Below are positions 43,749 through 52,496 of a DNA stretch of 64,000 bases, in pieces. A model generated the notes under the pieces. It ran no database searches. It was not told where the DNA came from and saw only the letters and a program-made list of their open reading frames with translations. Position 1 is the stretch's first letter; each line of letters starts with the position of its first letter. The position numbers and the translations under genes are program-made. This stretch comes from Sulfitobacter albidus (GTDB lineage: Bacteria; Pseudomonadota; Alphaproteobacteria; Rhodobacterales; Rhodobacteraceae), in contig NZ_CP073581.1 of NCBI RefSeq assembly GCF_018200035.1, forward strand, positions 3,158,501-3,222,500. The letters run 5' to 3'.

Positions 43749-45050
43749 TCAGCGTTTGATGTTCGTCGTTTCCTGCAACATTTCGTCGACGGTCTGGATA
43801 ACCTTTGCATTCGACGAATAGGCGCGTTGGGTCTGGATCATCGTGGTCAGTTCGCTCGCCACATCGGTCGTCGATTCCTCGCGGGCAAAGCCGACGATGT
43901 CCCCCGTCGGCCCATCCGCGGCATCCCAAAGGAAATACGACCCGCTGTCGACTGACGGCTGATAGGTTTGCGCGTCAAGCGCGACCATCCCGTTGGGATT
44001 TGGCAGGTCGACCAGTGGCACCTGATAGATCGTGCGCGTGACGCCGGTATCGAACGTGGCGTGTACATATCCATTCCCGTCCACTTCGACCGAGGTCATG
44101 TTGCCTACGGGCGATCCGTCCTTGGTGATCGACACCGGTGCGAATGTATCCGAAAGCTGGGTCAGCGCATCGCTTTGCCCGATCGCGCCGATGTCGATTT
44201 CGATTGGCCCACCGGCAACATTTACGATCAGATTACCGGTCGTCGGATCATACGCCCCGCCTGAGACCGTCGTGACGCTTGCAAGGGTGCCACCGGCCGC
44301 GCGGCTGTCATCAAAGGCCAGGGTGTATTCCCCGATCGTTGTCGTCGGATCCACTGAGTCGGTCAGCGTCATCGTCCATTCATTCGAGGCGCCGGTCGCG
44401 GGCACGTTCGGCGTGAAGGAGACATTGATACTCTCCGACGTGCCGAGGTTGGCAAAATATTCGACCGCGAGCTGTTGAACCTCGCCGAGCGCGCCTGCGA
44501 CCGTCTCGGTCGCGGGGAGGTTTACGCCCAGCGTCATGCGGGTTGTCGGCTCTCCCGTCAGCTGATTGACGTTGATCTGGACCGGCTTCAGCCCCGCATC
44601 GGTATCGCGTGAGAAAGTCGGGATCGTCCCGTCAGGGTTTGCGGGCCAGCCCAGAAGAACAAGGCCGGAGCTTGTCGTCAGATAGCCGTCTGCATCCGTC
44701 TTGAACGACCCCGTCGTGGTCAACAGCATATTCGTCTCACCGCTGCCAACGGACAGATCGGTAATCTTGGCGACCGGCAGCATGCCCCGGCCGCGTACGG
44801 CAAGGTCCGTCGCATTCGACGTGGCCACCAATGCCCCGTTGAGGTCAATCTGACGGTGTGAATCCGCGCGCACGCCGCCCGCCGTATACTGCGCCCCACG
44901 TGACCCGATCACCATCGATTGAAAATCGGTTTGCACGCGTTTGTACCCGTAGGTCGAAGAATTGGCGATGTTGTCTGAGATGCTCGCCAATCGTGTCGCG
45001 TTTGCCGACAATCCGGCGACACCTGCATTCAACGATGAGGAAATGGTCAT
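43749..45050 (-). CDS. flgE: Flagellar hook protein FlgE
   Basis: The hook subunit, 433 residues. N-terminal block: SSLNAGVAGLSANATRLASI and SDNIANSSTYGYKRVQTDFQ. C-terminal block: SELTTMIQTQRAYSSNAKVI and the final TVDEMLQETTNIKR. The middle region is beta-rich and repetitive as expected. It heads the hook operon, with a CtrA-like site 57 bases upstream. Confidence 0.95.
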   Translation of the reverse strand: MTISSSLNAGVAGLSANATRLASISDNIANSSTYGYKRVQTDFQSMVIGSRGAQYTAGGVRADSHRQIDLNGALVATSNATDLAVRGRGMLPVAKITDLSVGSGETNMLLTTTGSFKTDADGYLTTSSGLVLLGWPANPDGTIPTFSRDTDAGLKPVQINVNQLTGEPTTRMTLGVNLPATETVAGALGEVQQLAVEYFANLGTSESINVSFTPNVPATGASNEWTMTLTDSVDPTTTIGEYTLAFDDSRAAGGTLASVTTVSGGAYDPTTGNLIVNVAGGPIEIDIGAIGQSDALTQLSDTFAPVSITKDGSPVGNMTSVEVDGNGYVHATFDTGVTRTIYQVPLVDLPNPNGMVALDAQTYQPSVDSGSYFLWDAADGPTGDIVGFAREESTTDVASELTTMIQTQRAYSSNAKVIQTVDEMLQETTNIKR

Positions 45051-45107
45051 GAAACGGCCTTTCTGCTCTGGTTTCGTGGTCCTGTCGCCTGTCGTACCTG
45101 TCAGCCT

Positions 45108-45122
45108 TTAAGGACGGGCTAA
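45108..45122. promoter_or_regulatory. CtrA-like box upstream of flgE
   Basis: TTAA-GGACGGG-CTAA matches TTAA-N7-TTAA at seven of eight positions, 57 bases upstream of the flgE start in the 105-base gap after motB. It suggests that the hook operon has its own promoter rather than reading through from motB. Confidence 0.45.
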
Positions 45123-45155
45123 CAGATAAAATGCCCGCTATTCGGCGCCGGAGGG

Positions 45156-46010
45156 CTAGTTTGCCGTGCGCAGCAGCACGATTTCGAGCCGGTCATTGCG
45201 CATCGCCATCGGATCGCGCACGACCGGTTCGCGATCCGCGTTCCCTGTCACCCGCCGCATGCGGTCAGGCCGCAGGCCCTGCTCTTCGAGCATCACGCGC
45301 ATCTGCGAGGCCCGTTCCTGGGACAGTTCCCAGACAGGGTTTTGCGCAATCACGATCGGTTGGGCGTGGGCATGGCCTTCGATCGCGATCGGATTTGTAA
45401 CCGTCTTTGAAATTTCTGCGATCATCGCCGAAAGGTCCTGCAACAACGGCGAGGGCTGCGCGGTGTCCCCTTCAAACAGCTGCACCCTATCGCGCGAGAA
45501 AATCTCGATGACCAACCCCTCGTCGGTGATGCGCGTGTTGATATGCTCCAGCGCGTTTTCCATGATGGCAGATTCTCCGCCAAAGCCCTGAAGCATACTG
45601 TCGAGCGCGGCAAAGCTTTCGTCCTGTGCCTTCCTGGTCTCTGCATCGGGATCATTGCCGCTGGCGCCGCGTGCGCGATCCTCGGAGGCTGGTCGCTTGG
45701 ACGTGGCGCCCGTGCCGCTTTGGGGCAGGGTATCTTCGGAAAAGATCGAATCTCCGCCAAAGTTCCCGTTCCCGCCGCCCGAGACGCGGTTGATCGGGAT
45801 CGTCGGCGTAAAGTAATCCGCGATCCCCACTCTTTGCTGTTCCGTCGTAGCGCTTAGCAGCCACATCAACATGAAAAAGGCCATCATCGCGGTCACAAAG
45901 TCCGCGTAGGCGACTTTCCACGCGCCCCCGTGGTGCCCGCCACCGGCAATAACCTTTTTGCGTTTGATGATGACTGGCGCCGCATCATTGCGCGCGTTCA
46001 TCTCACTCAC
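45156..46010 (-). CDS. motB: Flagellar stator protein MotB
   Basis: Stator subunit that anchors the motor to peptidoglycan, 284 residues. The single helix contains the essential proton-binding Asp37 (AYADFVTAMMAFFMLMWLLS). After a Gly/Ser/Asp-rich linker (about 70-125) comes an OmpA-like domain with AIEGHAHAQPIVIAQNPVWE and LSQERASQMRVMLEEQGLRP. Encoded well apart from motA. Confidence 0.95.
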   Translation of the reverse strand: MSEMNARNDAAPVIIKRKKVIAGGGHHGGAWKVAYADFVTAMMAFFMLMWLLSATTEQQRVGIADYFTPTIPINRVSGGGNGNFGGDSIFSEDTLPQSGTGATSKRPASEDRARGASGNDPDAETRKAQDESFAALDSMLQGFGGESAIMENALEHINTRITDEGLVIEIFSRDRVQLFEGDTAQPSPLLQDLSAMIAEISKTVTNPIAIEGHAHAQPIVIAQNPVWELSQERASQMRVMLEEQGLRPDRMRRVTGNADREPVVRDPMAMRNDRLEIVLLRTAN

Positions 46011-46079
46011 CTCATATTCTCACCCGTTCCCGAAATAGCCGGGCAGCCGTTATGAAACTGCTAATGGGCAGAGGCATGG

Positions 46080-46094
46080 TTAGCGCCAACTTAG
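46080..46094. promoter_or_regulatory. Weak CtrA-like site upstream of motB
   Basis: TTAG-CGCCAAC-TTAG has the N7 spacing and six of eight positions. A second weak candidate, TTAT-GAAACTG-CTAA, is at 46050-46064. Both lie in the 126-base gap divergent between motB and the MFS gene. Confidence 0.25.
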
Positions 46095-46136
46095 CTTTTG
46101 CTTGCCAGCGTGTCGCAGGGCGCAGAAAAGGAGCGC

Positions 46137-47351
46137 ATGACCGAAGCCCTCACAGACAGCCGCGTGGCGTGGATTCGCCTGATCGTCACTCTTGTGGCAG
46201 GCACGGTGATCAATGCAGGCATGTGGGCGATCATCGTCATCCTGCCTGCGATCGAGATGGAGTTTGGCGCGACCCGGGCGATGGCCTCTGTGCCCTACGT
46301 GCTGACGATGATCGGTTTTGCGCTGGGCAACTATTTCATTGGGCGGGCGGTGGACCGCTGGGGCATCGCGCTGTCGCTGATTGTCGCCACGGGACTGGCG
46401 GCGTTGGGCTACCTTCTGGCGGGTCTGGCACAAGGGATCTGGTTGCTGTCTGTCGCACAGCTGGTGATCGGCTTTGCCTCGGCGGCGGGCTTTGGCCCGT
46501 TGATTGCGGATATCTCTCACTGGTTTGACCGACGGCGTGGCATCGCCGTGGCTCTGGTGGCGTCGGGCAACTATCTGTCGGGCGCAATCTGGCCGCTTGT
46601 TTTGGCGGGTGTGCTTGCTGGCAGCGGCTGGCGCGCGGCTTATGTGGTGTTGGCGCTTCTTTCGATCGTGATCGTGGTGCCCTGCGCACTTATGCTGCGC
46701 GCGCGCATCCCCGACGCCGAACGCACGCTGGCCGAAGTGATCTCGGCGCGCAATGCCGCCTCGTCCGGGCTCAGCCCACGGGCGCTGCAATACCTGCTGG
46801 GATTTGCTGGAATCGCCTGCTGTGTCGCCATGTCGATGCCACAGGTGCATATCGTTGCTCTTTGCGTGGGGCTTGGGTTCGGCCCGGCGGTAGGCGCGCA
46901 AATGTTGTCGCTGATGCTGATGGGCGGCGTTGTTTCGCGCCTGATCTCGGGGCTGCTTGCGGATCGGTTGGGGGGCGTTCGGACGCTGTTGATCGGATCG
47001 GTCCTGCAGACTATGGGACTGATCCTTTATTTGCCCGCCGGCGGGATGGCTTCCCTCTATGTCGTCAGCCTCGTTTTTGGGCTCAGCCAGGGAGGAATCG
47101 TCCCCAGCTACGCCCTGATCGTGCGCGAATACATGCCCGCGCGCGAAGCGGGGGCGCGGGTGGGATTTGTCATGATGGCGACGATTCTGGGGATGGCGCT
47201 GGGTGGATGGCTATCGGGTCTGATCTACGATCTCAGCGGCAGTTACACGCTGGCCTTTGTGAACGGCATCCTCTGGAATCTGCTGAATCTTGCTATCGTG
47301 CTTTGGCTGATTTCGCGCAGCAGGCCGCGTTCGGTGCCGCTGGCGGCCTGA
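46137..47351 (+). CDS. Major facilitator superfamily transporter
   Basis: A 404-residue membrane protein with about 12 hydrophobic helices. The MFS loop motif appears as NYFIGRAVDRWGIALSLIV between helices 2 and 3, and again in the second half as RLISGLLADRLGGVRTLLIG. The start at 46137 follows AAAGGAG; an earlier in-frame start lacks a site. The substrate is unknown. The overall look (GFGPLIADISHWFDRRRGIA) is like the monocarboxylate/oxalate-formate antiporter branch. Ends directly against the convergent trhO gene. Confidence 0.82.
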   Translation: MTEALTDSRVAWIRLIVTLVAGTVINAGMWAIIVILPAIEMEFGATRAMASVPYVLTMIGFALGNYFIGRAVDRWGIALSLIVATGLAALGYLLAGLAQGIWLLSVAQLVIGFASAAGFGPLIADISHWFDRRRGIAVALVASGNYLSGAIWPLVLAGVLAGSGWRAAYVVLALLSIVIVVPCALMLRARIPDAERTLAEVISARNAASSGLSPRALQYLLGFAGIACCVAMSMPQVHIVALCVGLGFGPAVGAQMLSLMLMGGVVSRLISGLLADRLGGVRTLLIGSVLQTMGLILYLPAGGMASLYVVSLVFGLSQGGIVPSYALIVREYMPAREAGARVGFVMMATILGMALGGWLSGLIYDLSGSYTLAFVNGILWNLLNLAIVLWLISRSRPRSVPLAA

Positions 47352-48241
47352 TCACCATTTACGCGCCGCGGCGAGCCGCATCTGTTTTTGCCGCTCGCGA
47401 AAGCGGTTCTTGTCCTCTTCCGAGGTCTCGCCAATGCAGTTGTGGCAGCTGACCCCGCCTCGTATTCGGGACGCTGCGTATCGGCGGGCAGGATCGGGCG
47501 GCGACATCCGTGGCACAGCTGGTGCGGGCCGGGCTTTAGCCCGTGCTCCACGCTCACCCGATTGTCAAAGACGAAACAGGCGCCCTCCCACGTGCTTTGC
47601 GTGGCGGGCACCTCTTCGAGGTATTTCAGGATCCCGCCCTTAAGGTGGTAGACGTCTTCAACCCCCTGACCCAAAAGGTAGTTCGTCGATTTCTCACAGC
47701 GGATGCCGCCGGTGCAGAACATCGCAATCTTCTTGTTGTGGAAACGTTCCTTGTTCGCCTCCCACCACGCCGGAAACTCGCCAAAGCTTTCGGTCTTGGG
47801 ATCAATCGCGCCCCGAAACGTCCCGATCTCGACTTCATAATCGTTGCGCGTATCGATGACTGCCACATCGTCGCGCGCGATAAGCGCGTTCCAATCTGAG
47901 GGATCCACATAGTGCCCGGTGCCCGCCAGCGGATCCACGTCCGGCTGTCCCATCGTCACGATCTCGCGCTTGAGCCGGACCTTCATCTTGCCGAACGGCG
48001 GCACTTCGCTGTGCGAGATCTTATGCTCCAGCGCGGCACAGCCGGGCAGGGAACGCAGATGCGCCAGCACCGTTTCAACGGCTGCGGCAGACGGCCCCGC
48101 AATCGTACCGTTCACCCCCTCGCGGGCGAGCAGCAGCGAGCCTGTGATCCCCTGCGCGCGGCACAGATCCATTAGCGGCGGCTTCAGCGCCTCGGGGTCG
48201 TCCAAACGGGCAAAGTTATAGAGGGCGGCAATGGTATACAT
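47352..48241 (-). CDS. trhO: tRNA uridine hydroxylase TrhO (rhodanese family), frameshifted near the 3' end
   Basis: TrhO (YceA) makes 5-hydroxyuridine at the tRNA wobble position. Blocks: YNFARLDDPEALKPPLMDLC, SLLLAREGVNGTIAGPSAAA, and the rhodanese loop MFCTGGIRCEKSTNYLLGQG with the active Cys. As read, the frame changes after RPEYEAG and runs to 47243 with an odd basic tail. Adding one C to the C4 run 47453-47456 (G on the coding strand) gives VSCHNCIGETSEEDKNRF and a normal end at 47352. That restores 296 residues and the second of two CxxC pairs (CHGC, CHNC). Likely a sequencing undercall. Confidence 0.87.
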
Positions 48242-48325
48242 GGGCCAAGCACATAGGCCCGGTGGGGGCGGTTGCGCAAGGGGGCAGCCACGCTAGACTG
48301 ACACCGAAGTTTGAGGAGATCCAAC

Positions 48326-48919
48326 ATGCACGCCCTACTCGTCATCGACGTCCAGAACGATTTTTGCCCCGGCGGCGCGCTTGCCGTCGCGGGTGGGGAC
48401 GAGATCGTCAGTGGGATCAACGCCGCGATGGGCAAATTCGACGCGGTCATCCTCACGCAGGACTGGCACCCTGCGGGGCATTCGTCGTTCGCCTCTGTGC
48501 ACGAAGGGCGCGACCCGATGCAGGTGATCGACATGCCCTACGGCCCGCAGGTGCTGTGGCCCGATCACTGCGTGCAGGGCAGCCCCGGCGCCGCCTTTCA
48601 CCCCACGCTGGAAATTGACCGCGCCCAGATGATCATCCGCAAAGGCTACAACCCCGCCATCGACAGCTATTCCGCGTTCTTCGAGAATGACCACAAGACG
48701 CCGACCGGGCTGGAGGGTTATCTGCGTACCCGTAGCATCACCGATCTGACGCTTGTCGGGCTCGCCACGGATTTCTGCGTGAACTACTCCGCAGTGGATG
48801 CCGCGCAGCTTGGCTTCACGGTCGCCGTGCAGATGGACCTGTGCCGCGCGATTGATTTCGACGGTTCGCTGGAGGAGGCGGAAAAGGCGATGCGCGGCGC
48901 CGGTGTCGACCTGCGCTAG
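48326..48919 (+). CDS. pncA: Nicotinamidase PncA
   Basis: Converts nicotinamide to nicotinate in NAD salvage. The 197 residues hold the catalytic triad region: Asp in LLVIDVQNDFCPGGALAVAG, metal ligands in TQDWHPAGHSSFAS, Lys in IIRKGYNPAIDSYSAFFEND, and the nucleophile Cys in LVGLATDFCVNYSAVDAAQL. The ATG follows GAGGAG at 48313-48318. pncB, the next step of the pathway, is 550 bases downstream. Confidence 0.95.
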   Translation: MHALLVIDVQNDFCPGGALAVAGGDEIVSGINAAMGKFDAVILTQDWHPAGHSSFASVHEGRDPMQVIDMPYGPQVLWPDHCVQGSPGAAFHPTLEIDRAQMIIRKGYNPAIDSYSAFFENDHKTPTGLEGYLRTRSITDLTLVGLATDFCVNYSAVDAAQLGFTVAVQMDLCRAIDFDGSLEEAEKAMRGAGVDLR

Positions 48920-49404
48920 AGCCCTTTCAGGATTGTCCGGTCGCCGTCGACCCTCCCCCTGATCAGACGAATGTTGCGCGCTGCGCGCGGGCGGTCCCGG
49001 AACCGATCGTTGGATACGATCGCCAGCCGTTCCTGTCGGGCGAATTTCAGAATGAACTCGTCGGCTTCGGTGCGTGCGGGGCAGACCATGATCCGGTTGC
49101 GCGCCAAATCGAGTGCACTGGCAAACTTCCCTTCATCGAACGAACGGTCCCCGATGTGGTGCCGTGACGAGGCATCGAGAAAGACCACCGGATCATATCC
49201 GCGCCGCCGCAGATCCGTGACCACCTTCTTAAGTGTGGCCAGCTTCGCACGATTGTCATGCCAGAACATCACGTTGGTCCCGTCCACCGCGATGCGTCGA
49301 CGGTCCTTCGCTTTCTTGATCTTGGTTCGGCGCCGCAGCGCGGTGAACACCGCCAGCAGCGCTGCCCCCAACACCCCGATAGCGAGCCAATCGACCAATT
49401 CCAT
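48916..49404 (-). CDS. Membrane-anchored NYN/Zc3h12a-like ribonuclease
   Basis: A 162-residue protein with one N-terminal helix (ELVDWLAIGVLGAALLAVFT). A basic patch follows (RRRTKIKKAKDRRR), then a PIN-like NYN domain similar to the RNase domain of Zc3h12a/Regnase. The metal-binding Asp motif is RIAVDGTNVMFW, the middle Asp is in DPVVFLDASSRHH, and the late acidic block is ARTEADEFILKFARQ, SNDRFRD. An RNA substrate at the inner face of the membrane is inferred. It lies opposite in direction between pncA (4-base overlap) and pncB. Confidence 0.75.
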   Translation of the reverse strand: MELVDWLAIGVLGAALLAVFTALRRRTKIKKAKDRRRIAVDGTNVMFWHDNRAKLATLKKVVTDLRRRGYDPVVFLDASSRHHIGDRSFDEGKFASALDLARNRIMVCPARTEADEFILKFARQERLAIVSNDRFRDRPRAARNIRLIRGRVDGDRTILKGL

Positions 49405-49473
49405 CCGCTGGTTTCTTCCTTCCCACGATCGCGGTATCCTTGCCGCAACACTGCGAACCACAAGGAACTATCA

Positions 49474-50766
49474 ATGGTCGATATTGCCACCCGCGTCTGG
49501 AACCACAAGTGGAAGATCGACCCCATCGTGCGGTCGCTCATCGACACGGATTTCTACAAGCTGTTGATGTGCCAGTCGATCTTTCGCAACCGCCCCGATG
49601 CGACCGTGACGTTCAGCCTGATCAACCGCTCGACGCATATTCCGCTGGCCGATCTGATTGACGAGGGGGAGCTGCGTGAGCAGCTCGATCACATCCGCTC
49701 TCTCAGCCTCAGCCGCGGGGAATCGACGTGGCTGCGCGGCAATACCTTCTACGGCAAGCGCCAGATGTTTCGCCCCGATTTCATGGAGTGGTTCGAGGGC
49801 CTGCGCCTGCCGCCCTACCATCTTGAGCGCAAGGGCGACCAGTATGAGCTGACGTTCGAGGGTAAATGGCATGAGGTCATGCTGTGGGAAATCCCGGCGC
49901 TTGCCGTGCTTATGGAACTGCGGGGCCGTGCCGTTACCGGCGGCATGGGCAAATTCGAGCTGCAAGTGCTCTACGCCCGCGCGATGACCCGCGTTTGGGA
50001 AAAGGTTGAGGCATTGCGCGATATTCCCGATCTGTCGATTGCCGATTTCGGCACCCGTCGGCGGCATTCCTTTCTGTGGCAGGACTGGTGCGTGCAGGCG
50101 ATGAGCGAGGGTCTTGGCGATGCCTTCACGGGCACCAGCAATTGCAAGATCGCGATGAAGCGCGAAATGGAGGCAATCGGCACGAACGCGCACGAATTGC
50201 CCATGGTCTATGCAGCACTTGCCAAGGACGACGAAAGCCTCGCGCGCGCACCCTACGACGTGCTGGAGGATTGGCACGATGAGCACGAGGGCAATCTGCG
50301 CATCATCCTGCCCGACACCTACGGATCCAAGGGGTTTCTGGACAACGCGCCCGATTGGCTGGCCGGCTGGACCGGTATCCGCATCGACAGCGGTGATCCG
50401 GCGACGGCGGCGCGTATGGCGATCGATTGGTGGAAGGCGCGCGGCGAAGATCCGGCAACGAAACGCCTGATTTTCTCTGACGGCCTGGACGTCGACAAGA
50501 TCCGCGAACTACACGGGCAATTCGCCGACAAGACGTCGATCTCCTTTGGCTGGGGCACGCTGCTCACCAATGATTTCCGCGGGCTTGTCCCCGACGACCG
50601 GCTCGCGCCCTTCAGCCTGGTCTGCAAGGCGGTCGCGGCGGATGGCAACCCGACGGTAAAGCTTTCGGACAATCCCAAAAAGGCGATGGGCCCGGCGGAT
50701 GAAATCGCGCGTTACAAGCGGGTGTTTGGCGTCGGCGCGCAGGATGCGCAGGAAGTCGTCGTATGA
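49474..50766 (+). CDS. pncB: Nicotinate phosphoribosyltransferase PncB
   Basis: Joins nicotinate and PRPP to nicotinate mononucleotide. The 430-residue protein has LIDTDFYKLLMCQSIFRNRP at its start, the active region DFGTRRRHSFLWQDWCVQAM, with the family's conserved GTRR and a following His (usually the phosphorylated one), and IRIDSGDPATAARMAIDWWK. The start at 49474 is chosen from the family N-terminus (MVDIATRVWN); open frame upstream overlaps the RNase gene. ATGA overlap with the aminotransferase gene. Confidence 0.95.
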   Translation: MVDIATRVWNHKWKIDPIVRSLIDTDFYKLLMCQSIFRNRPDATVTFSLINRSTHIPLADLIDEGELREQLDHIRSLSLSRGESTWLRGNTFYGKRQMFRPDFMEWFEGLRLPPYHLERKGDQYELTFEGKWHEVMLWEIPALAVLMELRGRAVTGGMGKFELQVLYARAMTRVWEKVEALRDIPDLSIADFGTRRRHSFLWQDWCVQAMSEGLGDAFTGTSNCKIAMKREMEAIGTNAHELPMVYAALAKDDESLARAPYDVLEDWHDEHEGNLRIILPDTYGSKGFLDNAPDWLAGWTGIRIDSGDPATAARMAIDWWKARGEDPATKRLIFSDGLDVDKIRELHGQFADKTSISFGWGTLLTNDFRGLVPDDRLAPFSLVCKAVAADGNPTVKLSDNPKKAMGPADEIARYKRVFGVGAQDAQEVVV

Positions 50767-51695
50767 CCACGACACACGAGGCCGACGAGGACGCGCGCAA
50801 CGCAGATATCCTGATCTACGTCAACGGGGAGCTGAAACCGCGCGCGGAGGCAGTCGTGTCGGTTTATGACAGCGGCTTCATGCTGGGCGATGGGATGTGG
50901 GAGGGGATGCGGCTCTACGACGGGGTATGGGCGTTTTTCGACGCGCATATGGATCGGTTTTTCGACAGCTGCAAGGCGGTCTCTCTCGACGTTGGAATGG
51001 ACCGGGCGGGGATCGCACAGGCGCTGCGCATGACGGCCGAGGCCAACGGCATGACCACCGATGTGCACTGCCGCCTGATGCTGACACGCGGCGTGAAGGT
51101 CAAACCGTTCCAGCACCCCTCGCTCAGCCGGTCCGGCCCCACGCTGGTGATCATCATGGAGCATTCGCGCCCCGTCGAGCGTTTGCAATCGCGCGGCATC
51201 CGGCTGGCGACGGTGCCGCAGGTGCGCGGCCTCCCGATGAGCCAGGATGCCAAATATAACAGTCATTCCAAGCTGAATTGTGTGATCGCTTGCCTGCAGG
51301 CCGAACAGGCGGGCGCGGATGAGGGGCTGATGCTGGATCCGCATGGTTTTGTGAATACCACCAACGCCTGCAACTTCTTCATCGTGCGCAAGGGGGCGGT
51401 TTGGACCTCGACCGGGGATTACTGCATGAACGGCGTCACCCGGCAAAAGGTGATCGACCTGTGCCGCGCCGACGGCATCCCCGTGTTCGAGCGGAACTAT
51501 TCGCTCGTCGATGCCTACGGTGCTGACGAGGCGTTTCTGACCGGCACTTTCGGGGCGCAAACTCCGGTGGGCGAGATCGATGGCAAGCCGATCGGAACCG
51601 GCGAGCGGCCGGTGATGGCGCGGATCCAAGCGCTCTACAACGAAGCGATTGCGCAGGATGTGGCCCGCTCACGCGCGGGTGCGGCGGGCCTGTAG
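50763..51695 (+). CDS. Class IV (PLP) aminotransferase
   Basis: A 310-residue fold-type IV PLP enzyme (branched-chain, D-amino acid or aminodeoxychorismate lyase group). VVSVYDSGFMLGDGMWEGMR is the N-terminal block, the Schiff-base lysine is probably in AKYNSHSKLNCVIACLQAEQ, and the late TNACNFFIVRKGAVWTST and GVTRQKVIDLC are family marks. No substrate can be read from the sequence. It is coupled to pncB, which hints at shared regulation only. The 3' end overlaps the convergent sitD-like gene by 27 bases. Confidence 0.82.
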   Translation: MTTTHEADEDARNADILIYVNGELKPRAEAVVSVYDSGFMLGDGMWEGMRLYDGVWAFFDAHMDRFFDSCKAVSLDVGMDRAGIAQALRMTAEANGMTTDVHCRLMLTRGVKVKPFQHPSLSRSGPTLVIIMEHSRPVERLQSRGIRLATVPQVRGLPMSQDAKYNSHSKLNCVIACLQAEQAGADEGLMLDPHGFVNTTNACNFFIVRKGAVWTSTGDYCMNGVTRQKVIDLCRADGIPVFERNYSLVDAYGADEAFLTGTFGAQTPVGEIDGKPIGTGERPVMARIQALYNEAIAQDVARSRAGAAGL

Positions 51696-52496
51696 GCTGG
51701 TGCGGATGAACCCCACGATAAAGATGATCGTAAGGATCAGGATGATCGTCGGCGCAGGCGCGCTATCGAGGAAGAAACTCGCGTAGACCCCCAGGAACCC
51801 CGACACCAGCGTGACCAGCACTGCCACAGGCAGCATGTGCGAAAACTGCCGGGTAAAAAGGAACGCGATGGCGCCGGGGGCGATCAGCAAACCGATGCTC
51901 AGGACGATCCCCACTGCCGACAGCGTCGCCACGATGGTGAGCGAGATCAGCGCGAGCAGCCCGTAGTGCAACACGCCCACGCGTAGCCCCACCGCCTGCG
52001 CCTGCACCGGATCGAACGCGTGCAACATCAGGTCGCGGCGTTTGAGGATCAGACACCCCGCGACGATCACGGCGATGATGCCCGTCGTCCACAGATCCTG
52101 CGGCCCCACGCCCAGCATGTTGCCGAACAGGATGTGGTCAAGGTGCACGGCGGTCGTGATCTTGGTGTAGAGCACGATGCCGAAGCCGAACATGCCCGAG
52201 AATACGATGCCCATCACCGTATCCTGTTTGACCCGCGAATTCTCCGCCAGAAAACCGGTGGCGAGTGCACAGGTCATGCCCGCGGCAAAGGCGCCGATCA
52301 CCAGCGGCAGTCCCAACAGATAGGCCAGCACCACCCCGGGCAGCACCGCGTGGCTGATGGCATCGCCCATCAATGACCAGCCTTTTAGAACCAGATAGCA
52401 GGACAACAGGCTCGTCGGCACGGCGATCATCGCCATGATGACAAAGGCGTTCTGCATGAACGGAAACTGGAAGGGCAGCAGCAGATCCCCCATCAT
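51669..52496 (-). CDS. sitD: Metal ABC transporter permease, SitD-like (Mn/Fe)
   Basis: An ABC-3 type permease of 275 residues with about eight hydrophobic helices. SCYLVLKGWSLMGDAISHAV is the characteristic early block and LSAVGIVLSIGLLIAPGAIA is the conserved late one. Last of four genes joined by 4-base overlaps (sitA-B-C-D order). Its metal is inferred as manganese from the adjacent Mur-type regulator. Confidence 0.88.
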   Translation of the reverse strand: MMGDLLLPFQFPFMQNAFVIMAMIAVPTSLLSCYLVLKGWSLMGDAISHAVLPGVVLAYLLGLPLVIGAFAAGMTCALATGFLAENSRVKQDTVMGIVFSGMFGFGIVLYTKITTAVHLDHILFGNMLGVGPQDLWTTGIIAVIVAGCLILKRRDLMLHAFDPVQAQAVGLRVGVLHYGLLALISLTIVATLSAVGIVLSIGLLIAPGAIAFLFTRQFSHMLPVAVLVTLVSGFLGVYASFFLDSAPAPTIILILTIIFIVGFIRTSLQARRTRA

